DNA of 64,000 nucleotides from Deinococcus fonticola (GTDB taxonomy: Bacteria > Deinococcota > Deinococci > Deinococcales > Deinococcaceae). The translations under genes and the position numbers were made by a program. This document shows, piece by piece, positions 32,418 through 45,625 of this stretch. The number at the start of each line of letters is the position of its first letter. Position 1 is the stretch's first letter. Where the stretch lies: positions 5,892 through 69,891 of the forward strand of contig NZ_SMMH01000020.1 in the NCBI RefSeq assembly GCF_004634215.1, read 5' to 3'. The notes below the pieces were generated by a model. It was not told the origin of the DNA and did not search any database. It saw nothing but the letters and a program-made list of their open reading frames with translations.

Positions 32418-32419
32418 CC

Positions 32420-33760
32420 ATGACGCCTTCCTCGCCGCGCTCCCCAACACCGCCTGCCCCGACCCCTCCAATTGCTGCCCCTCCATCTTCTGCGCCGCGC
32501 GGGCTGACCCACTGGCTTCACCAGCTTCACCTGTTGCGCACCGTTCCCAGGGGTGTGCTGCTGCGCGAGGTGGGCCTGGCTGCCCTGCCGCTGCTGCTCA
32601 GTTTCTCGCTGCTGACCCTGAGTGCCCTGCCCGCCTTTCACGCCATTCAGGTCGGGCGCGGTCGCCAGGGCTTTTACTCCTATCAGGGCCTGGTGCAGGA
32701 CATTCAGGCGTACCGCATCGCCCTGATGGATCACCAGGCCAGCCCTCAAGACCGCCGCGAAGCGTACCAGCGGGCGCTGTCCAGTACGCGCACGCCGGGG
32801 CAATTCGTGGCTCTGCGGGAGATCGAGACTTTCGGGGATGCCAGGCTGAACCACATCAATCAACTCATGGGCACCAATACCCTTCAGAGTGTGGGCCAGG
32901 CGGCGCAGGAAGCCAGCTTGCTCAACGCCCAGACCAACAGTTACCTGAGTTCCGTCGCCAGCCGCAACGTGCAGGCCCTGGGGGTCATGCGCCTGGCGCT
33001 GCTGGGCACCGCCGTCCTGACGGGTTTTCTCAGCATGGCCCTGATTGGCCGCGCCCTGTGGCTGTGGCGGGCCGAACGGGAACGGCAGCTGCGCCGTGAC
33101 GCCCGTCAGCGCGAGGCCCTCAGCATGGCCAGCCACGAACTGCGCCGTCCCCTTCAGAAACTCCTGCTGCTCAGTGACCTGCTGCGCCAGGTCGAATGCC
33201 CCGAGGAACGCCAGCAACTCCTGACGCAGATCGAGGAGAGCGCCGCTCAGATCGCCAGCCGCGCCGACCTGAGCCGCCTGAATGATCTGTACCTGGACGT
33301 GACCCTGAAACTGGCCTGCCGTGACCTGCGCAGCGCCCTGCACGGCGCCGGTTCCGGCAACACCCGCGTGCGCGTGCACCTGCCCGATACCCCCCTGACC
33401 TGGCTGGTGGACATCGACCGTGTCCGGCAGATGGTGGAGAACCTGGTCGAGAACGCCCTGAAGTACACCTTCGGCCCGGTGGAAGTCACCCTGGACATGC
33501 ATGACGGTCAGCCGCGCATCCGGGTGCGGGATTTCGGCGAGGGCGTTCCTGTGTCCCTTCAGGAACGGGTCTTCATGCCCTTTGAACGCGGCCCGCGCGG
33601 CCTGGTGCAGGGGCAAGGGCTGGGGCTTTCGCTGGTGCGGCGCTACGCCCGTGCGCACGGCGGCGACGTCACCCTGATCAAATGCCCCGGGGGGCCAGGC
33701 ATGGTCGCCATTGTGACCCTGGGCCACCCCGATTCCACCCTGGCGTCCACCCGCCTCTGA
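32420..33760 (+). CDS. sensor histidine kinase
   Basis: A 446-residue membrane kinase. A Pro-rich N-terminus leads to TM1 (about residues 52-75) and TM2 (about 195-215), which enclose an extracytoplasmic region of roughly 120 residues. Then come the HisKA box with H in SMASHELRRPLQKLL, the N box VENLVENALKYTF, G1 VRDFGEGVP and G2 GQGLGLSLVRRY. The ATG 32420 follows the stop of the molybdopterin-domain gene by 2 nt. The open frame continues upstream but without a start signal. No response regulator is adjacent. Confidence 0.85.
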   Translation: MTPSSPRSPTPPAPTPPIAAPPSSAPRGLTHWLHQLHLLRTVPRGVLLREVGLAALPLLLSFSLLTLSALPAFHAIQVGRGRQGFYSYQGLVQDIQAYRIALMDHQASPQDRREAYQRALSSTRTPGQFVALREIETFGDARLNHINQLMGTNTLQSVGQAAQEASLLNAQTNSYLSSVASRNVQALGVMRLALLGTAVLTGFLSMALIGRALWLWRAERERQLRRDARQREALSMASHELRRPLQKLLLLSDLLRQVECPEERQQLLTQIEESAAQIASRADLSRLNDLYLDVTLKLACRDLRSALHGAGSGNTRVRVHLPDTPLTWLVDIDRVRQMVENLVENALKYTFGPVEVTLDMHDGQPRIRVRDFGEGVPVSLQERVFMPFERGPRGLVQGQGLGLSLVRRYARAHGGDVTLIKCPGGPGMVAIVTLGHPDSTLASTRL

Positions 33761-33940
33761 TCCCGTTTCAACCTCTTTTCCTCGAAGCCGAGAGATTTAC
33801 TTCACGCTGCCCAGCTCCATCCAGGCTCACTTTGCTGGTGTGCCCACAACCGAGTCACCCTAACAGGAACAAGGGATCTGGAATGCACGCTGAAGGAACG
33901 ACATTTGACGCTTTCGATCAGGAACTGGATGGTGCACTGA

Positions 33941-34414
33941 TCAGGACTTCATCTTCTGACTGGCTGCTTTGGCTCCTGGCCTGGCTGGGCGTGGGGCGGG
34001 TGGCCCAGCCCCTTGCCCTTCCCGCCGCGTGAGCTGATCGAAAGCGGGTTCGCCGGGGCCGCCCAGTGCCAGGGCCAGCGCCCCCACACCCAGCAGCAGA
34101 GCCTCTGCCGTGCCGTTGCCGCCGGAAAGAATCCGGTTCCAGGGAGTGAAGTAAAGAGTGAGGGCCATCACCCCGCTCAGCAGCGCGGCAATGGGGCGTG
34201 TGCCCAGCCCCAGGCACAGCAGCAGGCCGCCGGCCAGTTGCAGCGTGGCGACCAGCGGAGCCGTCAGCAGCGGCAAAGGCACGTTCCACGCCTGAAACTG
34301 GCCCGTGACACTGGACAGGCCCTGCACGAAAATGGCCTGAAAGCCGTGCGCGGCGAACACCGCGCCAAGCGCCAGACGCAGGAGGGCCAGGGCCAGCAGC
34401 GGACGCCGGGTCAT
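33941..34414 (-). CDS. DoxX family membrane protein
   Basis: A 157-residue protein with four hydrophobic segments: LALALLRLALGAVFAAHG opens the DoxX pattern, then LLTAPLVATLQLAGGLLLCLGL, IAALLSGVMALTLYF, and LLLGVGALALALGG. The tail is Pro/Ala/Lys-rich. DoxX proteins are linked to quinone or sulfur redox chemistry, but their roles vary. TAGACT (34426-34421) is 6 nt before the ATG. Confidence 0.8.
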   Translation of the reverse strand: MTRRPLLALALLRLALGAVFAAHGFQAIFVQGLSSVTGQFQAWNVPLPLLTAPLVATLQLAGGLLLCLGLGTRPIAALLSGVMALTLYFTPWNRILSGGNGTAEALLLGVGALALALGGPGEPAFDQLTRREGQGAGPPAPRPARPGAKAASQKMKS

Positions 34415-34474
34415 GCCCTCAGTCTAAACCATGTCCCAGGTCACATTTGCTGAAGGGTTCTGCGTGAACTCGCT

Positions 34475-35218
34475 TCAGATGCCCTGAATCACGGCCAGTT
34501 GCCGCGACAATTCCTGCATCACATCCCCGACCGCCGTGACTCCGGCATTCAGCAGGCGCGTGTACTCGTCCACGGTGATCGGCCCCAGTTCCGCGCCGCC
34601 CTGCACCTCGATCAGCTTCCCGTCGCTGGTGGCAATCACGTTCAGGTCGGCCCGCGCCACCTTGTCCTCGGCGTAATCCAGGTCGACGCGCAACTCCTCG
34701 CCGACGAGACCCACGCTGATCGCCCCGACATTGTGTACCACCGGCCACTCGCTGAGTTTGCCGCTGTGAATCAGGCGGTCACAAAAATCATGCAGAGCCG
34801 CGTGGCCTGCCAGGACGCTCGCCACCCGCGTCCCCCCGTCGGCCACCAGCACGTCGCAGTCCACGTACAGCGTCTGATTGCGGAAGTGCCGCAAGTCCAT
34901 GCTGGCACGCAGGGCACGGCCCAGCAGGCGCTGAATCTCGTGGCGCCGCCCGTTCTGAAGGTTGCGTTCCCGCGCCTGACGGTCGCTGGTGGCGCGCGGC
35001 AGCATGGCGTACTCGGCCGTCAACCAGCCCTCCTTCGAGCCGCGCATGTGCGGAGCGGGTTTGTCTTCCAGCGTGACGGTCGCCAGGATCTCGGTGCGGC
35101 CCATCTTCAGGTGGGCGCTGCCGGGCGCGTGCGGGTTCACGCCACGCACCACGTGAACGGCGCGCGGCGTCAGGGCATCTCTGTCCTGACGGACGGGGGT
35201 TTTCGTTGATGGGGTCAT
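34475..35218 (-). CDS. rph: ribonuclease PH
   Basis: A 247-residue phosphorolytic 3'-5' exoribonuclease that trims tRNA 3' ends. Motifs: HAPGSAHLKMGRTEILATVTLEDKP, EGWLTAEYAMLPRAT, GRHEIQRLLGRALRASMD, VDCDVLVADGGTR, and DLDYAEDKVARADLNV with the catalytic acidic residues. Its ATG overlaps the murI stop as ATGA, so the two are coupled. Length is typical. Confidence 0.96.
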   Translation of the reverse strand: MTPSTKTPVRQDRDALTPRAVHVVRGVNPHAPGSAHLKMGRTEILATVTLEDKPAPHMRGSKEGWLTAEYAMLPRATSDRQARERNLQNGRRHEIQRLLGRALRASMDLRHFRNQTLYVDCDVLVADGGTRVASVLAGHAALHDFCDRLIHSGKLSEWPVVHNVGAISVGLVGEELRVDLDYAEDKVARADLNVIATSDGKLIEVQGGAELGPITVDEYTRLLNAGVTAVGDVMQELSRQLAVIQGI

Positions 35219-36060
35219 GTGTCGATATGCTCGATTCTCAGCGGTGCACGGTGCGCTGCGGTGAGGTGCGCCTCATTCTGCACTTTTTCACCCAGCAGCG
35301 AGGCCATCACGCCCGCGTACCGCTCGACTTCACCCGTGACGAAGTACCGCACCTCACCCGGTTCAGTCCCCGAGGTCAACAGCTCACCGCCTCCCAGCAC
35401 GTTGCGGGTGTGCCGGGCCACCGCCGCGCCGCTGTCGACCAGCCCAAACGCCCCGCCGAACTCGGCCTCGATGCTGCCCTTCAGAAAGGGATAATGCGTG
35501 CAGCCCAGCACCAGTTGATCGGCTCCGGCTTCCCGCAGGGGCGTCAGCACCTCGCGCAGCACCGCCCGCGCCTCCGGGCCGTCCGCTTTGCCCGCCTCCA
35601 CCAGCGGCACCAGCTCGGGGCTCACGGCCTTGAGCACCTGCACCCCCGCCGGATCCGCGAATTCCCTGATCACGTCGTTCAGCAGGGTGCCGCGCATGGT
35701 GCCGGGGGTCGCCAGCACCCCCACCACACCCGTTCGCGTGGCCTGCACCGCCGGTTTGACCGCTGGCACCAGCCCGATGATGGGCATGTTGAACCGGGCC
35801 CGCAGGTGCGCCAGGCTGAACGCCGACGACGTGTTGCACGCGTTCACCACCGCTTTGACGCCCAGCCCGTGCAGCGCCGTCACCGCCCGGTCCGTCAGGT
35901 CACGAATTTCAGCGTCACTCCTTGCGCCGTAGGGGACGTGCGCCGTGTCCGCCAGGTAGACGAAAGCCTCGTGCGGCATGGCGCGGCGCAGGTCGGCCAG
36001 AATACTTAACCCCCCCACGCCAGAATCGAACACGCCAATGGGAAGGTCACGGCTCATCAC
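35215..36060 (-). CDS. murI: glutamate racemase
   Basis: A 281-residue cofactor-independent racemase that supplies D-glutamate for peptidoglycan. Both catalytic Cys motifs are seen: VVNACNTSSAF and LVLGCTHYPFL. Also IGVFDSGVGGLSIL and YLADTAHVPYG. The N-terminal GTG 36060 (followed by ATG) lies 7 nt after TATCAT (36073-36068), so a leaderless start fits. It is the first gene of a murI-rph operon. Ddl, which also feeds peptidoglycan, lies elsewhere in the window at 13 kb. Confidence 0.96.
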   Translation of the reverse strand: MMSRDLPIGVFDSGVGGLSILADLRRAMPHEAFVYLADTAHVPYGARSDAEIRDLTDRAVTALHGLGVKAVVNACNTSSAFSLAHLRARFNMPIIGLVPAVKPAVQATRTGVVGVLATPGTMRGTLLNDVIREFADPAGVQVLKAVSPELVPLVEAGKADGPEARAVLREVLTPLREAGADQLVLGCTHYPFLKGSIEAEFGGAFGLVDSGAAVARHTRNVLGGGELLTSGTEPGEVRYFVTGEVERYAGVMASLLGEKVQNEAHLTAAHRAPLRIEHIDT

Positions 36061-36175
36061 GCCAGAAATGATAAGCGATGACGCCTCGGCCTCCGGCGCA
36101 GGGCCGCCACCGCGAGTCCAGACTTCTCGATGCTGAAAGAGTACGTAACCCAGATATTTTTCCCCGGGCTTTCTT

Positions 36176-37681
36176 TCAGGTCATCACTTTCAGGGTCAGT
36201 GCCCCGAACTCTTTCTCCCACAGGTCGGCTTTCTGCTGGAGGCCCGTGACGTCCAGCGGGGAAGCTCCCTGAACGTGCAGCGCCCAGCCGTTCTTGCTGC
36301 GGGTCAACGACTCCACCGACGCGTTGCCGGAGTGAGAGCGGTCCAAGCCGTCGGCCACGCGCAGAATAGCGGCCAGGCGCGACACCAGCCTCTGGTCGGC
36401 GGGCAGCAGCGCCATGAACTCGGGGTGCGATGGTCGGGGGGGACTCTTGCGGTGGTAGCGGGCAATCTGCGCGATCAGCTCAATTTCACGCGGACTGAAG
36501 CCGCGCAGCCCCGCGTGGCGAATCAGGTAGGCGCTGTGCTTGTGGTGACTGCTCTGCGCCACGATCAGGCCCGTCTCGTGCAGGGCCGCCGCCGCCGTCA
36601 GCAGGCTGCGGGCGTCCTCCGGGAAGTCCTCACCGGCCTCCTGTAAAGCCCCCAGCAGGTCGCGCGACAGTTGCGCCACCTGTTGCCCGTGTACCGGGTT
36701 CACGCCGAACCGCTCGGCGGTGGCCAGCACGCTGCGCTGCCGCGCACTCAGGCCACTTTTAAAGGAGCTGAAGCGCGACAGTTCCTCCAGCAGCATGCCT
36801 TCTCGCAGCGCGCCCTCGCTGACCGTCACCACGCCCGCACTCAGCATGTCCAGCGCCGCGTGCAGCACCGTCAGGCCCGCCACGATGGTGTCCAGGCGGC
36901 GTTCCAGGCCGGGGAACTTGTGCCGCGCCGCTGGTTTCGTGCCCGTCACGCGCCCCAGCAGGTTCGCCAGTTCGGTCAGGGTGAACTGCGTTCCGTTCAC
37001 GCTGCTCACCTGACCGCGCGAGGCGGCGATGGCTATGGCCGCCGCCTGCGCCGTGCCGCTCGACAGAATAAAACGCGTGCCAGGACGCGCCTGAAAAGTC
37101 GGCTGGTGCGGGGCGAGCTGCCGCCTGACCTCCTGGCGCAGGGCCTTGATCTGCGCGGCCTTGCCCACGCCGTCCGGCACGAACGCCCCCGTCATGCGAA
37201 TGCTGCCCAGCGGCAGGCTCTGCACCGCTTCCGGATGGGTGGCGTTCCCGCGCACAAATTCCAGGCTGCCGCCCCCCAGGTCGAGCAGCACGTTGTCATC
37301 CCCCATGTCCACGCTGCTGGCCACACCCAGGTAAGTCAGTTCGCCTTCACGTTCACCGCTGATGATGGTGGGGTAGATGCCGGTGCGCTCCCGCATGCGC
37401 TCAGCCACCGCCGCGCCATTGGGCGCTTCGCGCAGGGCGCTGGTGGCGTACACCCGCACTTCCGCCGCGCCCGCGCCCAGCGCCAGTTCCCGGAAACGTG
37501 TCAGTGCCGACGCCAGCCGGTCTTCACCTTCCGCCGTCAGCGTGCCGTCCGGCGCGAGGCACTCGCCCAGGCGCGTGGCGTCCTTCAGCGCGTCCAGAAC
37601 GCGGTAACCATTTTCTCCTTCTGTCTGTGCAATCAACAGGTGACTGGAACTCGTGCCCACATCCGCAACGGCGACCCTCAT
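36176..37681 (-). CDS. ppx: exopolyphosphatase (Ppx/GppA family)
   Basis: A 501-residue ASKHA phosphatase. The N-terminal half has VAVADVGTSSSHLLIA, LGECLAPDGTLTAEG, YATSALREAPNG, ISGEREG and LLDLGGGSLEFV, the Ppx/GppA pattern. The C-terminal half contains an HD-like domain (ALHETGLIVAQSSHHKHSAYLI). It breaks down polyphosphate or (p)ppGpp; sequence alone does not decide. TATGCT (37693-37688) lies 6 nt before the ATG. Confidence 0.92.
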   Translation of the reverse strand: MRVAVADVGTSSSHLLIAQTEGENGYRVLDALKDATRLGECLAPDGTLTAEGEDRLASALTRFRELALGAGAAEVRVYATSALREAPNGAAVAERMRERTGIYPTIISGEREGELTYLGVASSVDMGDDNVLLDLGGGSLEFVRGNATHPEAVQSLPLGSIRMTGAFVPDGVGKAAQIKALRQEVRRQLAPHQPTFQARPGTRFILSSGTAQAAAIAIAASRGQVSSVNGTQFTLTELANLLGRVTGTKPAARHKFPGLERRLDTIVAGLTVLHAALDMLSAGVVTVSEGALREGMLLEELSRFSSFKSGLSARQRSVLATAERFGVNPVHGQQVAQLSRDLLGALQEAGEDFPEDARSLLTAAAALHETGLIVAQSSHHKHSAYLIRHAGLRGFSPREIELIAQIARYHRKSPPRPSHPEFMALLPADQRLVSRLAAILRVADGLDRSHSGNASVESLTRSKNGWALHVQGASPLDVTGLQQKADLWEKEFGALTLKVMT

Positions 37682-37907
37682 ACCCGCAGCATAAAGCGCC
37701 CCGCCAGGAAAACATCAGCCCAGGCGGCCCACCCCCGTCCCGAATCCCCGCTGAAACTCGGGCGCGTGGTGTTCTGGCCGCCCAGCGCGAACAAAGGCCC
37801 GCCGGGAACGGAAGCGGCCCTGTCCCATTAAGCGGACGCCGCCTTCAGAGCTTTCGCCAAATCCCTCCATTCACACGTTAAAGTGGGAAGGCTTAAAGGA
37901 GGCACAC
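37682..37907. other. ppx-fba divergent intergenic region
   Basis: About 226 bp holding the ppx -10 at one end and, at the other, a TAAAGT (37879-37884) as -10 candidate for fba. No other structure is clear. Confidence 0.4.
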
Positions 37908-38825
<918 letters not shown>

Positions 38826-38878
38826 CCACCTGACCTGCGCATCTGCACAGCGGTTTTGAACCGCCCCCGCCTTAACTG

Positions 38879-38932
38879 ATTCCCGCCTGACCGTAGACTC
38901 AGCGTCCGTGAGTCTTCAGGCGGGAATTTCTC
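38879..38932 (+). terminator. terminator after fba
   Basis: ATTCCCGCCTGA (38879-38890) / TCAGGCGGGAAT (38916-38927) with an inner AGACTC/GAGTCT pairing, then tttctcacctttcc. Confidence 0.75.
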
Positions 38933-38945
38933 ACCTTTCCCGCCT

Positions 38946-39731
38946 ATGCTCTTGCTGTTTATGCTGTTCCCCTGCTTGCCGCTACGCCGCGCTCCCTGGG
39001 TTACCCTGCCCAGAATCGCGGCGTTGAGCGGCGTGGTGCTGGGCAGCCTGGCCCTCACGCAGGGGGCGGCGGTGCCCAGCACCACCCCTGGCGTACCGGC
39101 CAGCCTGCCCGCCACAACCGCCACGCGTCTGGCCGGCCTGCTGCCGGGCACCGGCCAGGTCGTGCAGATCATGCAGCTCGGGTCGCGCCTGACCGCCGTG
39201 GACTTGCAGAACAGGGTGCTGGAGGTGGGCGGCAGCCGCGAAGCCTTGCAGGCGGTGCTGGCGGTGATCGCCCGGGGCGGCATGCCCGTTTACGACGAAC
39301 GCCTGGGCATCAGCAAGGCGGAATTCGGCAAGTATTTGGCCTTCCAGCCGCTGCTGATCCCCACGGGCAAAACCGTGAAACTGCCGGTCACGCGGGACGC
39401 CAGCCGCGTCACTTTTCTGGATTCCCCGGCCCTCAGTGTCCTGCGCGGCCTGAGTTTCGACCTGCGTACCGGCGAGGTAAGGATTCCCGAGGGCTTTACC
39501 ATCAAGCCCGTCAGCATCACTCCCAGTTCGGCCCCGGACCGCACGCTGGACATCAAACAGGCCTTCATCTGGAACATGAAGGCGTATAACGCCAGCACCC
39601 AGAACGGCGTGAGCGGCCAGCTCTGGCTGTACCACCTGACCAGCGGCCAGGTCGTTATCGGATACAAGCGCATGAGCATGATCAAGGGTATTCCCAACGA
39701 CGGTGACCTGATGATCTCCTACCAGCGCTGA
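38946..39731 (+). CDS. secreted hypothetical protein
   Basis: A 261-residue protein (from ATG 38946) with an N-terminal hydrophobic signal (residues about 25-40, ending LTQGAA). The mature part is beta-rich with no family I recognise; segments include VLEVGGSREALQAVLAVIARGG and FDLRTGEVRIPEGF. A TATGCT box at 38945-38950 argues for the next in-frame ATG at 38961, but both give the same signal. A stretch of Ala/Pro/Thr after the signal is typical of Deinococcus secreted proteins. Confidence 0.55.
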   Translation: MLLLFMLFPCLPLRRAPWVTLPRIAALSGVVLGSLALTQGAAVPSTTPGVPASLPATTATRLAGLLPGTGQVVQIMQLGSRLTAVDLQNRVLEVGGSREALQAVLAVIARGGMPVYDERLGISKAEFGKYLAFQPLLIPTGKTVKLPVTRDASRVTFLDSPALSVLRGLSFDLRTGEVRIPEGFTIKPVSITPSSAPDRTLDIKQAFIWNMKAYNASTQNGVSGQLWLYHLTSGQVVIGYKRMSMIKGIPNDGDLMISYQR

Positions 39732-39956
39732 GGAGCAGGAAAAGTGAAGAGGACTGCCGTAGGCGATAGAACATGCCGCATGTTTTCTCGGTTATCCATC
39801 TGGGCAGCTCTTATGGGCGCTGTGGCAGCGCCAGACCGGCGTTTTCATACTGTTCTTCGAGGGCGTCGAGTGGGCTGATGTTCACCTGACCTCTCATCAA
39901 GATGTCCTCATGCTTCCTTCAGGGGGCGTCAAGTGGCGCTCTGTAGGCTAAGCAGC

Positions 39957-42620
<2,664 letters not shown>

Positions 42621-42658
42621 ACCAGACCGGCCCCGCCAATGTTCCAGGGCCGCCAGTC

Positions 42659-42691
42659 AAAACCCCCGATGTCACGTCGGGGGTTTTTCTT
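42659..42691 (+). terminator. strong intrinsic terminator after S8 protease
   Basis: AAAACCCCCGA (42659-42669) / TCGGGGGTTTT (42677-42687) with a 7-nt loop and TTTTTCTTT tail. Confidence 0.9.
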
Positions 42692-42730
42692 TGTGCTGTC
42701 AGGTTTTCAGAGGGATACAGCTCCGGCGGT

Positions 42731-43726
42731 TCACTGCATGGTGCGGGGCAAGTCCTGGGTAGGCAGGATTTTCTTCGGTTCACGGAACTCGATGTTCTCC
42801 CACTCTCCCTCTTCAATGATCTGCAGGGCGGGGTTCAGGGCCTGGAAGTGTCCCACGACTTCCTGCACCAGATCGTCAGGTGTGCTGGCCGCACTGGTAA
42901 TCCCGATGCTGCGAACGCCGCCGAGGTCGATGTCCTTCAGGTCGGCGGCCGTTTCCAGCCGGTAGGCGCGTCCGCAGGTTTCCGCCGCGAGTTCCAGCAG
43001 GCGCATGCCGTTGCTGGAGTGGGTGCTGGTCAGCACCAGAAAAACCTCCACCTGCGGCGCAATGTTTTTCACGGCGTCCTGGCGGTTTTTGGTGGCGTAG
43101 CACAGGTCTTCGCTGGGCGGCACCACCAGCGCCGGGAAACGCCCTTTCAGGATGTCGATGGTGCGCCGGGTGTCGTCCACGCTGAGGGTCGTCTGGGTCA
43201 GCACCACCAGTTTTTCGGGGTCTGGCACCTGCACGGTGTGCGGGTCGTTCAGGCCCGCCCCGGACTTGCCCAGCACGCCGACCAGAATGGTGTTGTCGGG
43301 GGCCTCGCCCTGCGTGCCGATCACCTCCTGATGGCGCGCACTGTCGCCGATCAGCAGGATGGTGAAGCCCTCGCGCGCGTATTTCTTGGCCTCGGTGTGG
43401 ACTTTGGTCACCAGCGGACAGGTGGCGTCGATGGTGGCCAGGCCCAGGGCGCGGGCCCGTTCGCGCACGGCAGGGCTGATACCGTGCGCGCTGAAGACCA
43501 CCGTGTCGCCACCCTCCGGCAAATGCTCGATGGCGTTCAGATCCTCCACGAAGTGAACGTTGCCGCCCCGCTCCAGCCGCTCGACCACGGTGTGGTTATG
43601 AACGATGGAGTGGTACACCGTGACCGGGCGGGGTTCCTGCGCCGCGGCCCGCTCCACCGCCTGAATGGCCATGACGACGCCCGCGCAGAATCCGCGTGGT
43701 TTCGCCAGGTAAAGTTTCTCGACCAT
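42731..43726 (-). CDS. ispH: 4-hydroxy-3-methylbut-2-enyl diphosphate reductase
   Basis: A 331-residue Fe-S reductase, last step of the MEP isoprenoid pathway. Motifs: [19 protein letters not shown] with the first cluster Cys, [25 protein letters not shown] with the second, and [11 protein letters not shown]. The -10 TAGACT (43738-43733) overlaps the stop codon TAG of the upstream phospholipase D-like gene; 6 nt then separate it from the ATG. So ispH has its own promoter although the genes are only 9 bp apart. IspG is at 14.7 kb. Confidence 0.96.
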   Translation of the reverse strand: MVEKLYLAKPRGFCAGVVMAIQAVERAAAQEPRPVTVYHSIVHNHTVVERLERGGNVHFVEDLNAIEHLPEGGDTVVFSAHGISPAVRERARALGLATIDATCPLVTKVHTEAKKYAREGFTILLIGDSARHQEVIGTQGEAPDNTILVGVLGKSGAGLNDPHTVQVPDPEKLVVLTQTTLSVDDTRRTIDILKGRFPALVVPPSEDLCYATKNRQDAVKNIAPQVEVFLVLTSTHSSNGMRLLELAAETCGRAYRLETAADLKDIDLGGVRSIGITSAASTPDDLVQEVVGHFQALNPALQIIEEGEWENIEFREPKKILPTQDLPRTMQ

Positions 43727-43735
43727 GGCTCCAGT

Positions 43736-45304
43736 CTAAAGGCCCGGCTGCCCGTTGCTGCGGCGCGGCCCACGTTCCTGTTCCTGCTTGGGCAGGGCCG
43801 GCGGGTTGTGCTCCAGCGGACGCACGAACCGGAGCCAGCCGGGCGGCGCCACGGCCTGACTCTGCCGCGCCCACACGGCATTGAAACTCTCTTCCTGCTC
43901 GCGGACAGCCTGCGCGTCCGAGGTCGCCACGAAGGCCTCGTTCAGTCCGGCCGGCCCCCACGAGCTGAAGTGGAAATTCATGCTGCCCACCGCCACCATG
44001 CCGTGATCCACGCTCAGGGCCTTGGTGTGCATGTTGAAGTTGACGTAGCGGGCCTCGAACAGCTGATCCAGACCGCGCCTTCTGGCCTCGTAGCGCATCA
44101 GGGCGATGCCGCTGCGGTTAGCCCCCGCCCCGAAACCGTAATTGACGGTCAGGACGCGCACCCGCACGCCGCGTTCCATGGCCCGCAGCAGCGCCGCCAG
44201 GTAGGGCGGGAACGTTTCGCTTCCGCAATTGTCCGGCCCCAGGTAGGCCGCCCAGCAGTTCAGCGCGGGGCTGAAGTCCGCCTGCATCAGGTCTATTTCC
44301 TGCCTGGCCGCGTCGATCAGGGCCAGCTGTGCCCGGTCGGCCTCGTCCACGCCGCCCGCCCGGCGGTACAGCAGGAAAGCCCGCGCCCCCCCTGCTACTG
44401 ACCCCGTCACTGGCCCCGCCGTGAGCGCCTGCTGCGCGGCGTCCGGGTGGCTGACCGGATCGGGCGGCCTCAGGAAGCACACGCGTGACACTTCGCTGGC
44501 TGCCACGTTCGCCGGGCAGCGCACCTGCCTGGAGAAGCGCCACAGGTCGTCGAAGATGGCCACGCCCTGCTGCGCCAGCGGGCCACGGATGCGGATTCCC
44601 AGGTCGTGCAGGTCGCGCCCGCCCGGTTCACTGCTCGGCAGGTGCCAGTTGGTGAAGTTGAACCCCGCCACGCCCACGTCCTGACCGTCGATCACGTGCA
44701 GTTTCACGTGGCTGTGCGGAATCACCGAGTAATTCATGACCGTGACCTGCCAGCCCAGCCGCGCATCGGCCAGCGGCACCTGCAACTGCCGCAGGTCACG
44801 CACCAGTTCCAGCGCGTAAGTGCCGCCGTCCTCGCGCTTCAGATCCGGAAAGCCGCCCAGAATCACGCGCACGGTCATGCCCTGCGGGTAGTTCTGCGGG
44901 GTGGCCGCGACCTTGGCGTACAGGTCGCGCACCCCCTGGGCGAAGATATATCCGGGGTTGCCCGGTCCGCTGTGCCACTCCATGCTGGTCAGCAGCACCT
45001 CGCGCCGCGCTTCCCGCACCTGCGCCGCGATCTGCATGAAGGCGTCCGGGACTTCAGGCGTGCGCGGGGTGCGCTGGTACGCCACGAACGCGTTGCCGCA
45101 CGACAGGTCGGGCTGGCGCTGCGTCTGCTGCCACACTGCGCGTTCCAGCGGGTTCCCGGGCGGCGGGCAGGCCGGGACACCCAGAACCTGCGGCGGCAGC
45201 AGCGGCCCGAACCCCAGCGCCAGTCGCGCGGCCTCAGCGGCCCCGGACGTGAAGGTCAGGGCCGTGGATGCCAGCACACTCAGGAGGAAAGGCCGCCAGT
45301 TCAC
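43736..45304 (-). CDS. secreted phospholipase D-like protein
   Basis: A 522-residue protein with a signal peptide (residues about 1-26, ending AAEA). Two HKD motifs are seen: HSHVKLHVIDGQDVGVAGFNF and NMHTKALSVDHGMVAVGSMNF, both with H-x-K and the following D. This is the phospholipase D superfamily, which includes phospholipases, cardiolipin synthases and nucleases. The start is GTG 45304, because TATGCT (45316-45311) lies 6 nt upstream; the longer open frame lacks that. Four Cys in the first half may form disulfides. Confidence 0.87.
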   Translation of the reverse strand: MNWRPFLLSVLASTALTFTSGAAEAARLALGFGPLLPPQVLGVPACPPPGNPLERAVWQQTQRQPDLSCGNAFVAYQRTPRTPEVPDAFMQIAAQVREARREVLLTSMEWHSGPGNPGYIFAQGVRDLYAKVAATPQNYPQGMTVRVILGGFPDLKREDGGTYALELVRDLRQLQVPLADARLGWQVTVMNYSVIPHSHVKLHVIDGQDVGVAGFNFTNWHLPSSEPGGRDLHDLGIRIRGPLAQQGVAIFDDLWRFSRQVRCPANVAASEVSRVCFLRPPDPVSHPDAAQQALTAGPVTGSVAGGARAFLLYRRAGGVDEADRAQLALIDAARQEIDLMQADFSPALNCWAAYLGPDNCGSETFPPYLAALLRAMERGVRVRVLTVNYGFGAGANRSGIALMRYEARRRGLDQLFEARYVNFNMHTKALSVDHGMVAVGSMNFHFSSWGPAGLNEAFVATSDAQAVREQEESFNAVWARQSQAVAPPGWLRFVRPLEHNPPALPKQEQERGPRRSNGQPGL

Positions 45305-45625
45305 CGCGCCAGCATAGCCTCTGCCGGCGCTCAGGAATGAGGAAATTGCCCTCTGAGCCGCGGCATCAGGGAACATGAAGGCTCAGCGCGCGAAGGCTCG
45401 GCGCACCGGACACGCCGCCCGCATGAAGGTAGAGCACTGCTCCGAATGACGGCTGGAGAAGGGCCCCCACCTATTCTCCCCTGCGAGGCTGTGCCCGTGC
45501 GTCCTGCTGATCTCCATTTACTCGCTTCGCTCGAAAAAAACCCCCTCCATTCTTTTGCCGAACGCTCTAACGTCGGTAAAGGCAGACGCAGAAAAAAAGG
45601 GGGCTGGGGCCGTTAGACTGACAGC
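45305..45625. other. divergent region, PLD protein / aroE, holding a repeat
   Basis: About 320 bp without a gene. It contains the PLD promoter at the left, repeat copy D (45430-45571), and the aroE -10 TAGACT (45614-45619) at the right. Confidence 0.6.
45430..45571 (+). repeat. dispersed intergenic repeat, copy D
   Basis: About 140 bp. Shares GAGCACTGCTCCGAAT, GTCCTGCT, ATTTACTCGC, CTCCATTCTTTTG and ACGCTCTA with copies A and B. An internal GGAGAA / TTCTCC hairpin replaces the copy B GTTCTCCG / CGGAGAAC hairpin. Confidence 0.6.

Noticed and set aside
33883..34032. 49-codon ORF after the sensor kinase (MHAEGTTFDAFDQELDG...)
   Set aside because: Its second half lies over the DoxX gene on the other strand, and no -10 at leaderless spacing or clear ribosome-binding site is seen; too weak to list.
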